Both the position numbers and the translations under genes were made by a program. Below the pieces are notes generated by a model. That model ran no database searches. It was not told the origin of the DNA and worked only from the letters and a program-made list of their open reading frames with translations. From Asterias rubens (taxonomy: Eukaryota > Echinodermata > Asteroidea > Forcipulatida > Asteriidae): 64,000 nt of DNA. Within the stretch, counting starts at the first letter, position 1. Every line of letters begins with the position of its first letter. The stretch covers positions 2,480,001 to 2,544,000 of the forward strand of contig NC_047073.1 in the NCBI RefSeq assembly GCF_902459465.1. The letters run 5' to 3'. Positions 47,801 to 63,546 of the stretch are shown here, in pieces.

Positions 47801-50106
47801 AACTTTGTATGAGAGCAATTGATAATTTTTTAATTAAACAAAAGTGTATTTAAATTAAAAATGAAATGAAATTGAACACTTGAGATGAGGAAACTTGTTG
47901 CCAGACGAAATAAAGATCCAAACATGAAGATCAAAAGCTAATGATCTCACGAAGCAACTCATTAATCATACTAGAGGTTTTTATTACTTGGATGTCATTG
48001 CCGAGTGGTCAAGCACATTGCACTCAAGCTCTGTTGTTTCTGATCCGAGTCTAGGTTCGAATCCCGGTCTTGACATTTGTGTCCTTAAAGCCATTATACA
48101 CTTTCGGCACAGAAAAAAAAAATGTTCACAGAGAATTACGAGAATTACGGATTTATATTAAACATGTCATGACACGGCAAAGCGTGCGGAAACAAGGGTG
48201 GGATTCCCCGCTATTTTCTCCCGACTCCGATGACCGATTGAGCCTAAATTTTCACAGTTTTTTTAATTTTTATATCCGTTGTGATACACGAAGTGTGGGC
48301 CTTTGGATATTACTGTTTACCGAAAGTGTCCAATGGCTTTAAGCAAGACACTCAACCATTATTGCTTCGATCTTCAGACAGGATGTTAAGTCATTGGTTC
48401 TGTGTGCTGTGTAATGCATGTAAAATAACCCAGTTACACTTATCAGTAGCGGAAGGGGTTTGCCCCAGTGTTGCTTATTGGCTGTGGCTGCTGAATGCAC
48501 TGCAGCACCTTTTCAATATCTTACAAGGTTTTGCATGGATTATCTCATTACTAAAAAATCTCAAAAACATGTCTTAAATGTTTTTCAATGTTCAAGCACC
48601 CTGAGTACCTTATTGTAAGCATCAATATTATTACAAATATAGGAAAAGGAGGAAAAGGAAAAGCCTTGGCTTAAAATTAAAAGCAATTTTGTTTTGCATT
48701 GACAATTCTCTTAGATTTTAGGCGGCCAATGAAACAAAAACTGCAATTAATAACTCAAAACAATGGAAGACTCTTGGACGGTCCTTGAACAGTTCTCGGC
48801 AGTAGTGCCTGGCTCAGACCTCTGCGCGCTACGCGCTATATTGAGCATGTGCGCGCACGCTCGGAGCCGAAATTACATTTCACTATATAATAATACTCTA
48901 TATGTAACAATAAAACATTATTAAAAAGGGACCATTATGTCTGCTGCAGCTAGCGTCTCAAAAGTCTCTACTAAGATTAGTTTTTTCTTTTCCTAATCCA
49001 TTGTTCACAGTGAGAGATTTGTGGAAGAAGAGATACTTTGAGGAGAAGAAGAAGACCAACCCACTAGAGGAGCAAGTGAACAGGCTCCGTGGTCAGCTGG
49101 ATCAGCAACACAGGAAACTACTCAGCCATCTGGAAGGAAGAGGAGCCTACCAGAAAGGAGCTCCAAGAATAAATGCACCGCCATCAAAGAAGGTAATTAA
49201 ACAACCCCCCCCCCAAAAAAAAAAAAATAAATAAATAAATATTTTCCCGAGTTGTGTGAACAAATCACAAGCATATTCTTTTCCTCAACACTCCAACCTG
49301 TCTCATAAAAATCAACTAAAAGAGAATGTCTCTTCCATCAACAGAATGACCACAAGATTTTGATCATCAAGACAAAGCACTCTATAGAGGATTTAAGGAG
49401 GCGAGTGGAGAACTCTAAGATGAAACTCACCTCAGAAATTAAGGTAATTATAAAGAAAAAAACCAGCCCCCCCCCAAAAAAAAAAAAAAACAACATTATG
49501 TTTGATGGTTTGTTTTGCAGTATGTACAATTCAATTCGTATTGTAATAATAATAATAATAATACTTGTAATGCGTACATATCCACCCTGCTAGATGTTCA
49601 AGGTGCAAACCAAAAAATGTTCTAAAAAATGAGTCCTTGAAAACCTGTGACATAAGATAAGTTTACGCTTTGTTTGTTTTGAAAGTTGTATCCTCCTATC
49701 AAATAGACAAAGATCCACTTGGATGTTTATATAAAACAAATGATGAATGGTGGTTGTTAAGAAATTTAGAAACTAATTTGATTTGTTGTTGTTGATTTTT
49801 TAAGTATTTGAAATCGAATCTGTGTTTTGGCTTTTAGTGCTGCTTGGTGGTGTTCATGAAATTTTAAAAAACTATTAAGAATTTTTATGTTTTTTCCAGT
49901 TGCGTAACCAAGCAGAGACGGAGCTGCGAAATCTGAGGTCGGAGGTCATTCAGCGCAAAATCAATGTCACCATAAGTACCTCTAAAAGTAAACTCCAAAA
50001 CACCATTGGAAGGGATGAAGCGCAGCCGTCACGCAACATGGCAACTCGGGCCACAGGTGTGTCGATCACACCCCACGGAAGCCAAAAGAGGGGGGTCAAA
50101 TTCTAA
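18297..50106 (+). CDS. SPATA1: SPATA1 orthologue (spermatogenesis-associated protein 1), multi-exon
   Basis: Exons: 18297-18341, 22408-22514, 23113-23230, 30645-30698, 31365-31485, 33317-34000, 35633-36557, 37324-38026, 39141-39219, 42439-42564, 49011-49192, 49345-49443, 49900-50106; optional cassettes 45350-45391 and 46312-46350. All junctions are GT..AG and phases agree, giving 1149 aa (1176 with both cassettes). The N-terminus (LVDLHV, ISAGFVRVWPELSLYYLR, YVFLKSVGR, KQEFELKVKNFIPPQ) and the C-terminal coiled coil (residues ~946-1100: EERRYLE-like RRYLLESEREEL, WKKRYFE, KMKL) match vertebrate SPATA1 as I recall it. The middle (~149-945) is enlarged, disordered, then E/K/R/Q-rich. Vertebrate SPATA1 is about 460 aa. 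The family is testis/sperm-associated; its biochemical role is not established. I am sure of orthology and less sure of isoforms. Confidence 0.92.
21375..21395 (+). CDS. SPATA1: SPATA1 alternative first exon candidate
   Basis: ATGCCCATGGCAAACAAAAAC followed by the strong donor gtaagt, also phase 0. It could be the first exon of a second promoter (MPMANKN-LVDLHV) or a non-used site. It lies only 1 kb before exon 2. Confidence 0.4.
22408..22514 (+). CDS. SPATA1: SPATA1 exon 2
   Basis: Acceptor 'gtttttttag', donor TCAG|GTAATT. Encodes LVDLHVYLVPTEVWNEKY and ISAGFV, the first conserved block of the family. Confidence 0.93.
23113..23230 (+). CDS. SPATA1: SPATA1 exon 3
   Basis: Acceptor 'cttcttcag', donor CTCAG|GTATGT. 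Encodes RVWPELSLYYLRNQ...LPPEYVFLKSVGR. Confidence 0.93.
23283..23697. mobile_element. MITE in SPATA1 intron 3
   Basis: Ends 'agaccccgttcccactgga' and inverted 'agaccgcgttcccactgga' bound a 415-bp element with repeated 'gggcgatca' and 'cagtgggaacgcg' motifs. No coding capacity. Confidence 0.8.
23698..24062. mobile_element. TTAA-type MITE family member (truncated)
   Basis: Shares 'tggtaaagagtaatgggga', 'attgtgagaaactgctccct', 'gagacctcagatttagaatt' and the terminal 'accaatagtgtccagtg' with the copies at 25826-26180, 29388-29775, 34417-34796, 36608-36912, 39276-39660 and 60600-60866. The left end abuts the previous MITE. Confidence 0.8.
24063..25825. other. Intron 3 of SPATA1: repeat remnants
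   Basis: 24310-24610 is a diverged 'gggcccaatttcat' family copy. 24810-24915 has a tRNA-like sequence with B box 'ggttcgaatcaca'. 25445-25660 resembles the minus-strand SINE body ('gtagcaccatgg', 'ccccttctct'). No exon seen. Confidence 0.5.
25826..26180. mobile_element. TTAA-type MITE family member
   Basis: The termini 'taaaggcactggacatta' and 'tatagtgccttta' are diverged. The central part matches the family. Confidence 0.75.
26181..28680. other. Intron 3 of SPATA1: no exon seen
   Basis: Mostly unique AT-rich sequence. 27575-27780 is an R1 repeat on the minus strand ('gccttggtgcccttgccct'). Open frames of about 100 codons lack supporting features. Confidence 0.5.
28690..28835 (-). ncRNA. 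Hammerhead ribozyme motif, Penelope-like type
   Basis: The minus strand reads 5' arm GATCAGTTTC, CUGACGA (28801-28807), stem II UGACUAG-AGCAAG-CUAGUC, GAAAC, then GUU and GAGAC. All core positions of a hammerhead (CUGANGA, GAAA, NUH) are present. Stem II is a 6-bp helix, stem I has about 5 pairs, and stem III is the palindrome ACGU, short enough to require dimerisation. This is the minimal form known from Penelope-like retroelements. Predicted cleavage follows GUU (28774). Folding was done by eye. Confidence 0.7.
29388..29775. mobile_element. TTAA-type MITE family member
   Basis: 'cacttgacactattgtcaaa' to 'accaatagtgcccactgcct' followed by TTAA. The ends are inverted and the centre is the family sequence. 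Confidence 0.85.
30645..30698 (+). CDS. SPATA1: SPATA1 exon 4
   Basis: 54 nt, phase 0-0, acceptor 'ttttgcag', donor CACAG|GTAAG. Encodes VKTKQEFELKVKNFIPPQ, matching the conserved 'VKEKQESELKLKSF' block. Confidence 0.92.
30875..31045 (+). repeat. Dispersed repeat R1 copy
   Basis: 'gggcaagggcaccaaggcat' ... 'agaagtatcaggcctg'. Another copy lies at 31735-31885. Confidence 0.7.
31365..31485 (+). CDS. SPATA1: SPATA1 exon 5
   Basis: Acceptor 'tttgtctag', donor ATTG|GTGAGT. Encodes VTLPELFVLEAKRDDLS (parallel to the vertebrate LQPELYLLPV), then a Ser/Glu/His-rich tail. Ends in phase 1. Confidence 0.9.
31629..31716 (+). repeat. Partial tandem copy of exon 5 3' end with donor site
   Basis: 'gagtaaccatgacacaatg', 'catcattggtgagtaatc' and 'cgagtagtgaa.gataaat' repeat 31446-31525 at a spacing of about 185 bp. 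The duplicate donor is intact and the copied exon part has an insertion and an in-frame stop. Confidence 0.85.
32540..32860 (+). mobile_element. 3' end of a LINE between simple repeats
   Basis: 32692-32749 reads KAALLGTARILRKTLEI and then TAA, which I recognise as the typical C-terminus of a reverse-transcriptase ORF of marine-invertebrate LINEs. About 75 bp of 3' UTR and an (AAT)n tail follow. A second, longer 3' end lies at 59285-59490 (-). Upstream here are C-, A-, TAAA- and TAA-repeats (32569-32661). Confidence 0.65.
33317..34000 (+). CDS. SPATA1: SPATA1 exon 6 (basic, low complexity)
   Basis: 684 nt; joined in phase 1 to exon 5 as I-AEEHS. It encodes a lineage-expanded, Lys/Gln/Gly/Thr-rich, very basic segment with loose internal repetition ('G(K/N)(K)xxxKxxG' around KALGNRTLAKKAIG). 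Donor CAATG|GTAGGT. No known domain; predicted disordered. Confidence 0.85.
34408..34800. mobile_element. TTAA-type MITE, well preserved
   Basis: TTAAAGACAATGGACACTAT at the left and inverted ATAGTGTCCACTGCCTTTAA at the right. This is the best full-length copy of the family, in SPATA1 intron 6. Confidence 0.9.
35633..36557 (+). CDS. SPATA1: SPATA1 exon 7 (Pro/Ser/Thr/Asn/Gln-rich)
   Basis: 925 nt from 'cggttttag' to GACGG|GTAAAC. It encodes about 308 residues dominated by P, S, T, N, Q and H with many SP/TP dipeptides, so it is likely disordered and phosphorylatable. It has a sharply higher C content on the sense strand than neighbouring introns and no stop, which supports coding. Confidence 0.88.
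36608..36912. mobile_element. TTAA-type MITE family member
   Basis: 'aaaggaactggacgcc' to 'gagtgtccactgcctta' with a shortened centre, in SPATA1 intron 7. Confidence 0.75.
37324..38026 (+). CDS. SPATA1: SPATA1 exon 8 (charged coiled coil)
   Basis: 703 nt, acceptor 'tattgaag', donor GATGGA|GTAAGT. The middle about 120 residues (from QERQRQAEAREK through EIRKRQADELKQ) are almost purely E, K, R, Q, D and A with heptad-like spacing, indicating a long single helix or coiled coil. Flanks are polar. The acceptor lacks a long pyrimidine tract, so the exact start is less certain. Confidence 0.85.
38417..38614. mobile_element. Palindromic MITE in SPATA1 intron 8
   Basis: The arms 'cgtt.atggtcccacg.ggtg' / 'cacc.cgtgggaccat' and 'acttgt.gacaagtcg' fold back around a GC-rich loop. 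Confidence 0.8.
38718..38968. mobile_element. 'gggcccaatttcat' family element
   Basis: 'gggccaaatttcataaagcc' and inverted 'ggctttatgaaattgggccc'; the interior has paired 'aggataaccaaccaaatt' arms. Relatives lie at 43176-43330, 43782-44030, 44286-44486 and 52190-52400. Confidence 0.8.
39141..39219 (+). CDS. SPATA1: SPATA1 exon 9
   Basis: Acceptor 'tatttgcag', donor GAAG|GTGAGT, phase 0 to 1. Encodes SLGSAGASSDGGQGPSGV then SRAIFDSE, a short linker before the conserved C-terminal coil. Confidence 0.85.
39276..39660. mobile_element. TTAA-type MITE family member
   Basis: TTAAAGACTCTGGACACTAT to ATAGTGTCCACTGCCATTAA, near full length. Confidence 0.88.
41094..41247. mobile_element. Palindromic MITE
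   Basis: 'gggtgcgttcgtttagcttc' at the left and its exact complement at the right; arms of about 65 bp with small mismatches ('ccctgggtcgacccc.gtgtg'). Confidence 0.88.
41816..41943. mobile_element. Palindromic MITE, hAT-like ends
   Basis: TAGGGACTTTTCATTTTC facing its near-complement; arms of about 45 bp continue ('cgacggatggttctgcgac'). No convincing 8-bp target duplication. Confidence 0.85.
42439..42564 (+). CDS. SPATA1: SPATA1 exon 10 (start of conserved C-terminal coil)
   Basis: Acceptor 'ctctaaag', donor AAAG|GTAAGC, phase 1-1. Encodes ERILAQVQEMQDRRYLLE then SEREELMRFAKTLQSR, aligned with the vertebrate 'EERRYLERNREELVKTVEKL' segment of the SPATA1 C-terminal domain. Confidence 0.93.
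42610..42680 (-). mobile_element. Penelope-like hammerhead remnant
   Basis: The minus strand has '...AGACTCTGCTAGGGTCGATACGTCAGGCC', with GAAAC changed to GATAC and the CUGANGA half degraded. Probably a dead element end. Confidence 0.5.
43176..44486. mobile_element. Cluster of three 'gggcccaatttcat' family elements
   Basis: Copies at 43176-43330, 43782-44030 and 44286-44486, each with inverted 'agctgctt..gcac' ends. 44500-44600 resembles part of the 6338 repeat. This is all SPATA1 intron 10. Confidence 0.75.
45350..45391 (+). CDS. SPATA1: SPATA1 cassette exon 11 candidate
   Basis: 42 nt between 'gctctgcgcag' and CCAG|GTGACT, phase 1-1, so it can be included or skipped without a frameshift. 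Encodes DEDGGESGGGTMRP. Confidence 0.6.
46312..46350 (+). CDS. SPATA1: SPATA1 cassette exon 12 candidate
   Basis: 39 nt between 'ttgctttaaag' and CCAT|GTAAGC, phase 1-1. Encodes FRVPVDEDDDDP. Its size, phase and acidity match the 45350 cassette. Confidence 0.6.
46440..46800 (+). mobile_element. SINE head followed by a MITE fragment
   Basis: 'ggcgtgtcatggcctagag' head and diverged body to about 46645, then a fragment of the TTAA-type MITE family ('actcacttggtaatgagcaa', 46745-46800). Confidence 0.7.
47990..48590 (+). mobile_element. SINE interrupted by a TTAA element
   Basis: Head 'gatgtcattgccgagtgg', B box 'aggttcgaatcccggtc', break at 'gtgtcc' (48084), and the body resumes at 'gcaagacactcaac' (48343). 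The remainder matches the long SINE variant. Confidence 0.88.
48089..48338. mobile_element. TTAA (piggyBac-like) MITE, 250 bp
   Basis: Inverted ends 'agccattatacactttcgg' / 'ccgaaagtgtccaatggct' with TTAA on each side (48085-48088, 48339-48342). The SINE host shows exactly where it inserted. Confidence 0.9.
49011..49192 (+). CDS. SPATA1: SPATA1 exon 13
   Basis: Acceptor 'cattgttcacag', donor AAGAAG|GTAATT. Encodes RDLWKKRYFEEKKKTNPLEE, then NRLRGQLDQQHRKLLSHLEG, matching the vertebrate 'WKKKYLETKK' and 'YYKKLLMQLE' motifs. Confidence 0.94.
49345..49443 (+). CDS. SPATA1: SPATA1 exon 14
   Basis: 99 nt, phase 0-0, acceptor 'ccatcaacag', donor ATTAAG|GTAATT. Encodes DHKILIIKTKHSIEDLRRR and KMKLTSEIK, matching 'DSKNYLIIQI' and 'DKMKLIVEVK'. 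Confidence 0.94.
49900..50106 (+). CDS. SPATA1: SPATA1 exon 15 (last)
   Basis: Acceptor 'tgttttttccag'. Encodes LRNQAETELRNLRSEVIQRK (vertebrate 'MRKQAVSDLRTLKAELAQKK') plus a roughly 49-residue tail absent from vertebrates as I recall them. Stop TAA. Confidence 0.94.
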   Translation: MRNQAETELRNLRSEVIQRKINVTISTSKSKLQNTIGRDEAQPSRNMATRATGVSITPHGSQKRGVKF

Positions 50107-51289
50107 ACAGGGTTTTTCTGGTATGAATAGTGTGTAAAAATGGAGAACAGGCTAGTGTGCAATGAGCAGTGATGAATTACTGAGTAATAGAAGGATTTAT
50201 GGCGAATGATGTACTGTTTTTGTCTTGGATTTGTTGAGGAATATTTCCTACAAACCATGAAGTTGTGGCCCGATTTGGTAATCGATAATTACGATTACAT
50301 TTAAATGGTATAAACAAACATGTTACAAACAGGTTTAAATATCATTGCCGTCAAAAACAAATTTGCTCAAGTACTTTTTTAATACTGACCTGAAGTAGTG
50401 AAAAGTATTCCAAGTAAATGTCCATGGCTTGCGTGTTTCTGGGGAGTGAAAGGAGTGTGTGTATAATTGCTGCAGAAAACCATGGATTTGTGGTGATTTT
50501 TTGTTGTCGATGGATGTAGTTTAGAATGTGAAAAGTACTCATTAGCTGGGTTAGTGAGTGAACTGGAAACTCTAATTTGGAATTGTCAACCTTTCGGAAA
50601 TACATGTTTGTTTTCACAAAATTGGCAATTCGTAAACATTTAATGAAACTGAATTATCTTTGAAATGACGCTCATTATTTTCAATTTACTTTTAGTTCGA
50701 TAAAAACAAATTGCTTCATTTTAATGTTTTATGTAATTCGTAAAATAACAAAATTTCTCTTTGAAAATTTCATTAAATTATTTTTAAGTAATTAGTAATA
50801 GTGCAAAAAGTTAATTGCATGTGGAAATTGAAATGTGCTCTATAATGGCAATATATTGTGTATCTATAATTGTACAATACTGTAATTTACTTAATCAAAC
50901 CTCATTTAGCAGAACATGCACTTTTTTAAGTTAAGATTGTACAGTATATATATTTTAATTTATTCATCCAGTGCTCACTATAAATTGAATACGTGCGCTT
51001 ATTGAGTTTTGTATTATATGTTACTCTAGTTAGGTTGATGAATGCGTATTTTTTTTTATTAATAGGAAAAGTAAAGACGACTATTGTCAAACATTTTGTG
51101 GTTTTGGGGGAGTCTCAGTGGCAGCATACTGTCTTGGTAAATCGATTGAAATTTGGTGGAATATTGCATGGTCCCAACTTTCATGAAAGCTGTTGAGCAG
51201 AAGGTGCTGATTTAGCACATTTCTTTACTTAGCAAAAAGTGAGTGGCGAATCAGTTGCAACAATAAAAATAATTTTGGCTGTAACAGGT
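50107..51289. other. SPATA1 3' UTR and downstream DNA
   Basis: AT-rich with no repeats recognised. Possible polyadenylation signal AATAAA near 51264; another lies at 52566. The true end is unknown. Confidence 0.4.
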
Positions 51290-51534
51290 TCTGTCAAGCA
51301 AGATTTTTTTTGGTCTTAGTAAATTTGTTTGCTTACAGGCTTTATGAAAAAAGCTCTGTTAGGCTACAGCTACGACTGTTGCTATTGGTTTGGTAAGGAT
51401 GTATTGTATTTCAATGCATTTCTGACGCAGCAATCAAGTCGTAACTATCTATAGCCATCACTTTAGACAAAGCCCATGTGGGTTGCCAAGTCCCCTATTG
51501 ACAAAATGCTTGCATCAGGGTGGTGGATGAAGTT

Positions 51535-51862
51535 ATCATTTGAATTATGAGATCTACTCCTTTTACATAGCACCATGTAATGGTTTACAGGGTGCTGTGG
51601 CGCAATATGCAGCCAATCAAACCAGGAACACCTGGGCGAACCCCTTCTTCTTTTCGATAAGTGTTCTTTTACATGTCTTACACAACACACAGGACTAACA
51701 GCTTAACCTCCCATCCTAAGGACAAAGCGTCATGGTAAAAAGTCTTGCTTAAGGACACAAGTGTCACGACTGGGACTAAAAGCCACACTCTGCTAGTCAG
51801 AAACACCAGAGCTCGAGTTCGGTGTTCTTAACCGCAAGGCCAGGGCACTATGTTGCAGTGAC
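51535..51862 (-). mobile_element. SINE on the minus strand
   Basis: The minus-strand head 'gtgccctggccttgcggtta' near 51850 is followed by the long-variant body ('gtgtccttaagcaagac', 'cttatcgaaaagaagaag', 'gctatgtaaaagg'). Confidence 0.8.
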
Positions 51863-52189
51863 AGTGCTCTGATGATACACATCAGATTGTCTCATTTTGG
51901 TTGCAAATTGCTGTGCAATGCCTTGCAGGATTTCTTCACTCCTTTTTTTCACCGGGCAGTGAAAAGAAGATTGAACTCTGCTAAAAAAGTCTGAACTTCC
52001 TCATTTCTGATATTTTCATAGGTTACCTGGGAAGGTTTGTTTATGATGTGCAAGCTTACATTACCTTACTAAGTATTTTTAGCTGTGTACACATCTAGCA
52101 CAAAAGTTTGACGATAATCTTGTAAGCGGAGAACTGTGACCCTTAGCACACCAATAAAGGTAGATCCAATAAAATGGGCCTAGATCAGG

Positions 52190-52400
52190 TCCCAATTTCA
52201 TAAAGCTGTTAAGCACACAAAAACTTGCTAAGCACAAGAAAATAATGCTCAGCAGAAATGGGTTACCAGCTAAAACACCATTTAATGTACACACATATAT
52301 TGATTGACACTGGTTTCCTGCTAATTTTTGCTAAGCAGAGAATTTTGCTCAGCACAATTTCTGCTAATGTCTGCTAACGACATTACGAAACTAGGCCCAG
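52190..52400. mobile_element. 'gggcccaatttcat' family element
   Basis: 'caatttcataaagctgttaa' and inverted end 'tacgaaactaggccc'; 'gctaagca' motifs inside. Confidence 0.7.
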
Positions 52401-52769
52401 ATTCTTTTATTCATTTTTCTTAATACATCACGTCCAACGTATCCACTATTGAATTGGGGGGGGGGGGGGTATTTCTTGAATATGTAGCTTTCTACTTCAA
52501 ACTTTTATTTTTATTTTTTTGATGTATGCTTTGGTCGGTATTGTGGTAATTACCTGAGCAACCTGAATAAATCTTATTTTATCGACACTCTTTGTGATTA
52601 AGGTGCAATTATTTTTATTTAAACTGCCCAAAACCAGACTCGTGTTCTTGTCTAGTTAGTCTAAGATGCCACTGTCAACGCAAAGAGATAACCCGACAGG
52701 GAGCACGCTTTTCTTCTTGATTTCATTTCGGTTGACGGCTGTCTGTGGTAACGAAAGCTGGAAATCGAA

Positions 52770-53765
52770 CCAAGAGTAGCGGGCAATACAGTGCGCTAAT
52801 GGTGGTAGTGAGAATAGACTTACGCAAAGCTAGCGAGCGTTACAGTGCGCTAATGGTGGTAGTGAGACTAGACTTACGCAAAGCTAGCGGGCAATACAGT
52901 GCGCTAATGGTGGTAGTGAGAATAGACTTACGCAAAGCTAGCGGGCAATAGGGGATGCTAATGGTAGTAGTGAGAATAGACTTACGCAAAGCTAGCGGGC
53001 GATACGGGGTGCTAATGGTGGTAGTGAGAATAGACTTACGCAAAGCTAGCGGGCAATACGGGGTGCTAATGGTGGTAGTGAGAATAGACTTACGCAAAGC
53101 TAGCGGGCGATACGGTGTGCTAATGGTAGTAGTGAGAATAGACTTACGCAAAGCTAGCGGGCAATACGGGGTGCTAATGGTGGTAGTGAGAATAGACTTA
53201 CGCAAAGCTAGCGAGCGTTACGGTGCGCTAATGGTGGTAGTGAGAATAGACTAACGCAAAGCTAGCGGGCAATACAGTGTGCTAATGGTGGTAGTGAGAA
53301 TAGACTTACGCAAAGCTAGCGAGCGTGACGGTGCGCTAATGGTGGTAGTGAGAATAGACTTACGCAAAGCTAGCAGGCAATACAGTGCGCTAATGGTGGT
53401 AGTGAGAATAGACTTGCGCAAAGCTAGCGGGCAATACGGTGTGCTAATGGTAGTAGTGAGAATAGACTTACGCAAAGCTAGCGGGCAATAGGGGATGCTA
53501 ATGGTAGTAGTGAGAATAGACTTACGCAAAGCTAGCGGGCAATACGGTGTGCTAATGGTAGTAGTGAGAATAGACTTGCGCAAAGCTAGCGGGCAATACA
53601 GTGCGCTAATGGTGGTAGTGAGAATAGACTTACGCAAAGCTAGCGGGCAATAGGGGATGCTAATGGTAGTAGTGAGAATAGACTTACGCAAAGCTAGCGG
53701 GCAATAGGGGATGCTAATGGTAGTAGTGAGAATAGACTTACGCAAAGCTAGCGGGTGATACGCTG
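52770..53765. repeat. 54-bp minisatellite
   Basis: About 18 copies of a 54-bp unit ('gctagcgggcaatacgg', 'gtgctaatggtggtagtgag', 'aatagacttacgcaaa'), differing at a few recurrent sites. As 54 is divisible by 3, a plus and a minus frame stay open (for example KSILTTTIS on the minus strand). The left flank has no clear promoter or splice context, and the right flank is SINE-tail-like ('gcgctatataagaagccac' then ATT repeats). I regard it as non-coding. Confidence 0.93.
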
Positions 53766-53899
53766 CCCATGGTAGCGAGGCTGGGAAATAATGTTACAGC
53801 GCCAGGAGTGCACTGGGTGACGGACATGTGCGCTATATAAGAAGCCACAATTATTATTGTTATTAATATTATTCTGAGACGTCTGTGGATGAAGTGCTA

Positions 53900-54907
53900 C
53901 AATATTTATACAAATAATTTAGTATATCTCCAGTTCTTTTATACATTGTTATTTCAAAATCTTTTATTCATCCATGATTATACTTAAAAACCAAATTAAC
54001 CTCACAAAAAATGATTGGTACTTATAATCGAATGACCAGTTTTTCTGGGCATTTTACTGTAATTCTCCACAATTGTGTACCCACAAAGCACCAAGATGTG
54101 TTTGGGCATCACACATTGCTTAGCAATTAAGATTGTATTAGCAGTTAAGATCAATCTTAGCTCTATGTGGAATTGAACCCTGCTTGTAAACACCCGTTAA
54201 AGTTTGGTAAAGTGGCAAAAACGCAAATGTTGGAAGAATTTGCCTGGGGTACATACAAAATAAAAACACTTTTAGGACCATTTCTGTATAATCACTTGAA
54301 ATACTTTCGCATTGTTAAAATGCCTGGAAACAAAATTATCAAGTAATTCGGTTTGTTTTAGAAACAGAGAGAATATAATATATAATATAATACTGTCTTA
54401 AACATTGAAAAATATCAATGTAGGTCATGACCTTTGACTATTTCGGTTGGGTGGAAGTAGGTCAGATCCTGCAGCCATTTGCGGCCGCTATGTATTTTGG
54501 CACAAGCCGTTCACGGCCGCTAAGGTGTTTTAAAGAGTTAATGTAAGTTGTGAAATGTTACCCAGCAGTAATGACATACCACTGCAGTTTTTTAACTAGA
54601 AAATATAAAAACTGAAAACAATATTACGACATTTTAAATCAAGAATACAGATCTGCACAGAAAATCTTTTTGCCAAACACATACATCTCAAAGATCGATA
54701 AACCCCTTTTACCTGGATTTCAAAAATATGCAAAAGGCTTAAGAAATCCATACAAATTGCAATAAGGACCTTATATTTCTGAGCCGACGCTTGGCATTTC
54801 TTTATACATGCATATTTGGATATTACTAAGCACACACTACCATCAAATGGATGTACATGCGTCTGTACAGATTAAGAGGAAATAGTCCACCATGATGATC
54901 CTCATAA
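53900..54907. other. Convergent intergenic region / OXCT1 3' UTR
   Basis: AT-rich. A minus-strand AATAAA lies at 53963-53968, too far to assign with confidence. No gene seen. Confidence 0.4.
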
Positions 54908-62645
<7,738 letters not shown>

Positions 62646-63126
62646 GTTGGATTGTGCAGAGCTGATCACAACCTCAACCCAGCAGGTCTGTGACACAAGT
62701 TAAATGTAAGGTGAAAAAGAGTTCGATGTATTTTTGCTTAAGATTGAGGTTGAATAAAAATACCAAACATGTACAAGTCGCTTCTACATTTTGACCAAAT
62801 TAGTGAAAACATAAACACACCAATCTTGCCAATAATTGGAGAAAAATGAAGAAATATTGTGGATTGAATAGTTTTGGCTGACATGACATTGTTTACTGTC
62901 GCTTGAAACAGTTGTGAGACTCTGTGTTTTATTAAACTGTTAAAATATTTGGGAGGTAAATGACTAAAGAAGTGGCTCACATTAAACAAGTTTATTAATT
63001 TGACAGTCAGAAAAAGTGTGACTAGCTCCTGTCGAGTCGTAAGCTCGTAAGTTGTGCTTTACTATTGCAAGATTTTTTGTCATTTTGCTGAAAAAGTGAG
63101 GCTTAAAAACGCTTTTCTTATAATCG
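62646..63126. promoter_or_regulatory. Divergent OXCT1/ALKBH7 promoter region
   Basis: 481 bp separate the two start codons. There is no TATA box at a convincing position and the DNA is only moderately AT-rich. Both genes encode mitochondrial proteins. Confidence 0.55.
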
Positions 63127-63546
63127 ATGACAATGGGATCATTATGTGTGCTGAGAAGATTAAGAAATGTCTCATTTTCTATAAGAAAATGTTTATTACA
63201 AAGTGGTTCGTCGTCACACACGGAAAAGTTTAGCAGCTCAAGCTGTTGGAATCACGCCCTCTCGCGGCAGGATGTGTCATCTCCTTGTCCACCAGTTTTG
63301 AAGAAGTTTCATTCTTCTTCAAGAAAATATCAAGAAGGATGCAGAACTTCTGCAGAACCCCCACTCCTGAAACTCGATCAACTATCAAACCATCTTGAGA
63401 TAAGCGATGCCGAAACTGAAGACATTTTTACCAAAGACTTTGAACTTTGCAACGAGTTTGTTTCTGAAGAGGAGGGGCGTGTCATCTTTGATGAAGTGGA
63501 AGACTATTTGGAGGATGCCGAGTATCAATATGCCCATTGGGATAAT
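63127..63546 (+). CDS. ALKBH7: ALKBH7, first coding exon (gene continues beyond the window)
   Basis: 140 codons from ATG (a second ATG lies at 63133) to the donor AAT|GTAAAT, phase 0. The end, DFELCNEFVSEEEG...DYLEDAEYQYAHWDN, matches the start of the AlkB fold of ALKBH7 (vertebrate 'FLSTAEEETLS' and 'YEYDHWDAAIHGF', from memory). ALKBH7 is an Fe(II)/2-oxoglutarate dioxygenase-family protein of mitochondria, linked to fatty-acid metabolism and programmed necrosis. The catalytic His-x-Asp..His residues lie in later exons, not seen. The N-terminal ~90 residues are Ser/Arg/Lys-rich with few acids, consistent with a mitochondrial targeting sequence, and longer than in mammals. Confidence 0.88.

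Noticed and set aside
52840..53745. Long open frames on both strands encoding 18-residue repeats
   Set aside because: Artefact of a 54-bp unit without stops; no gene context.
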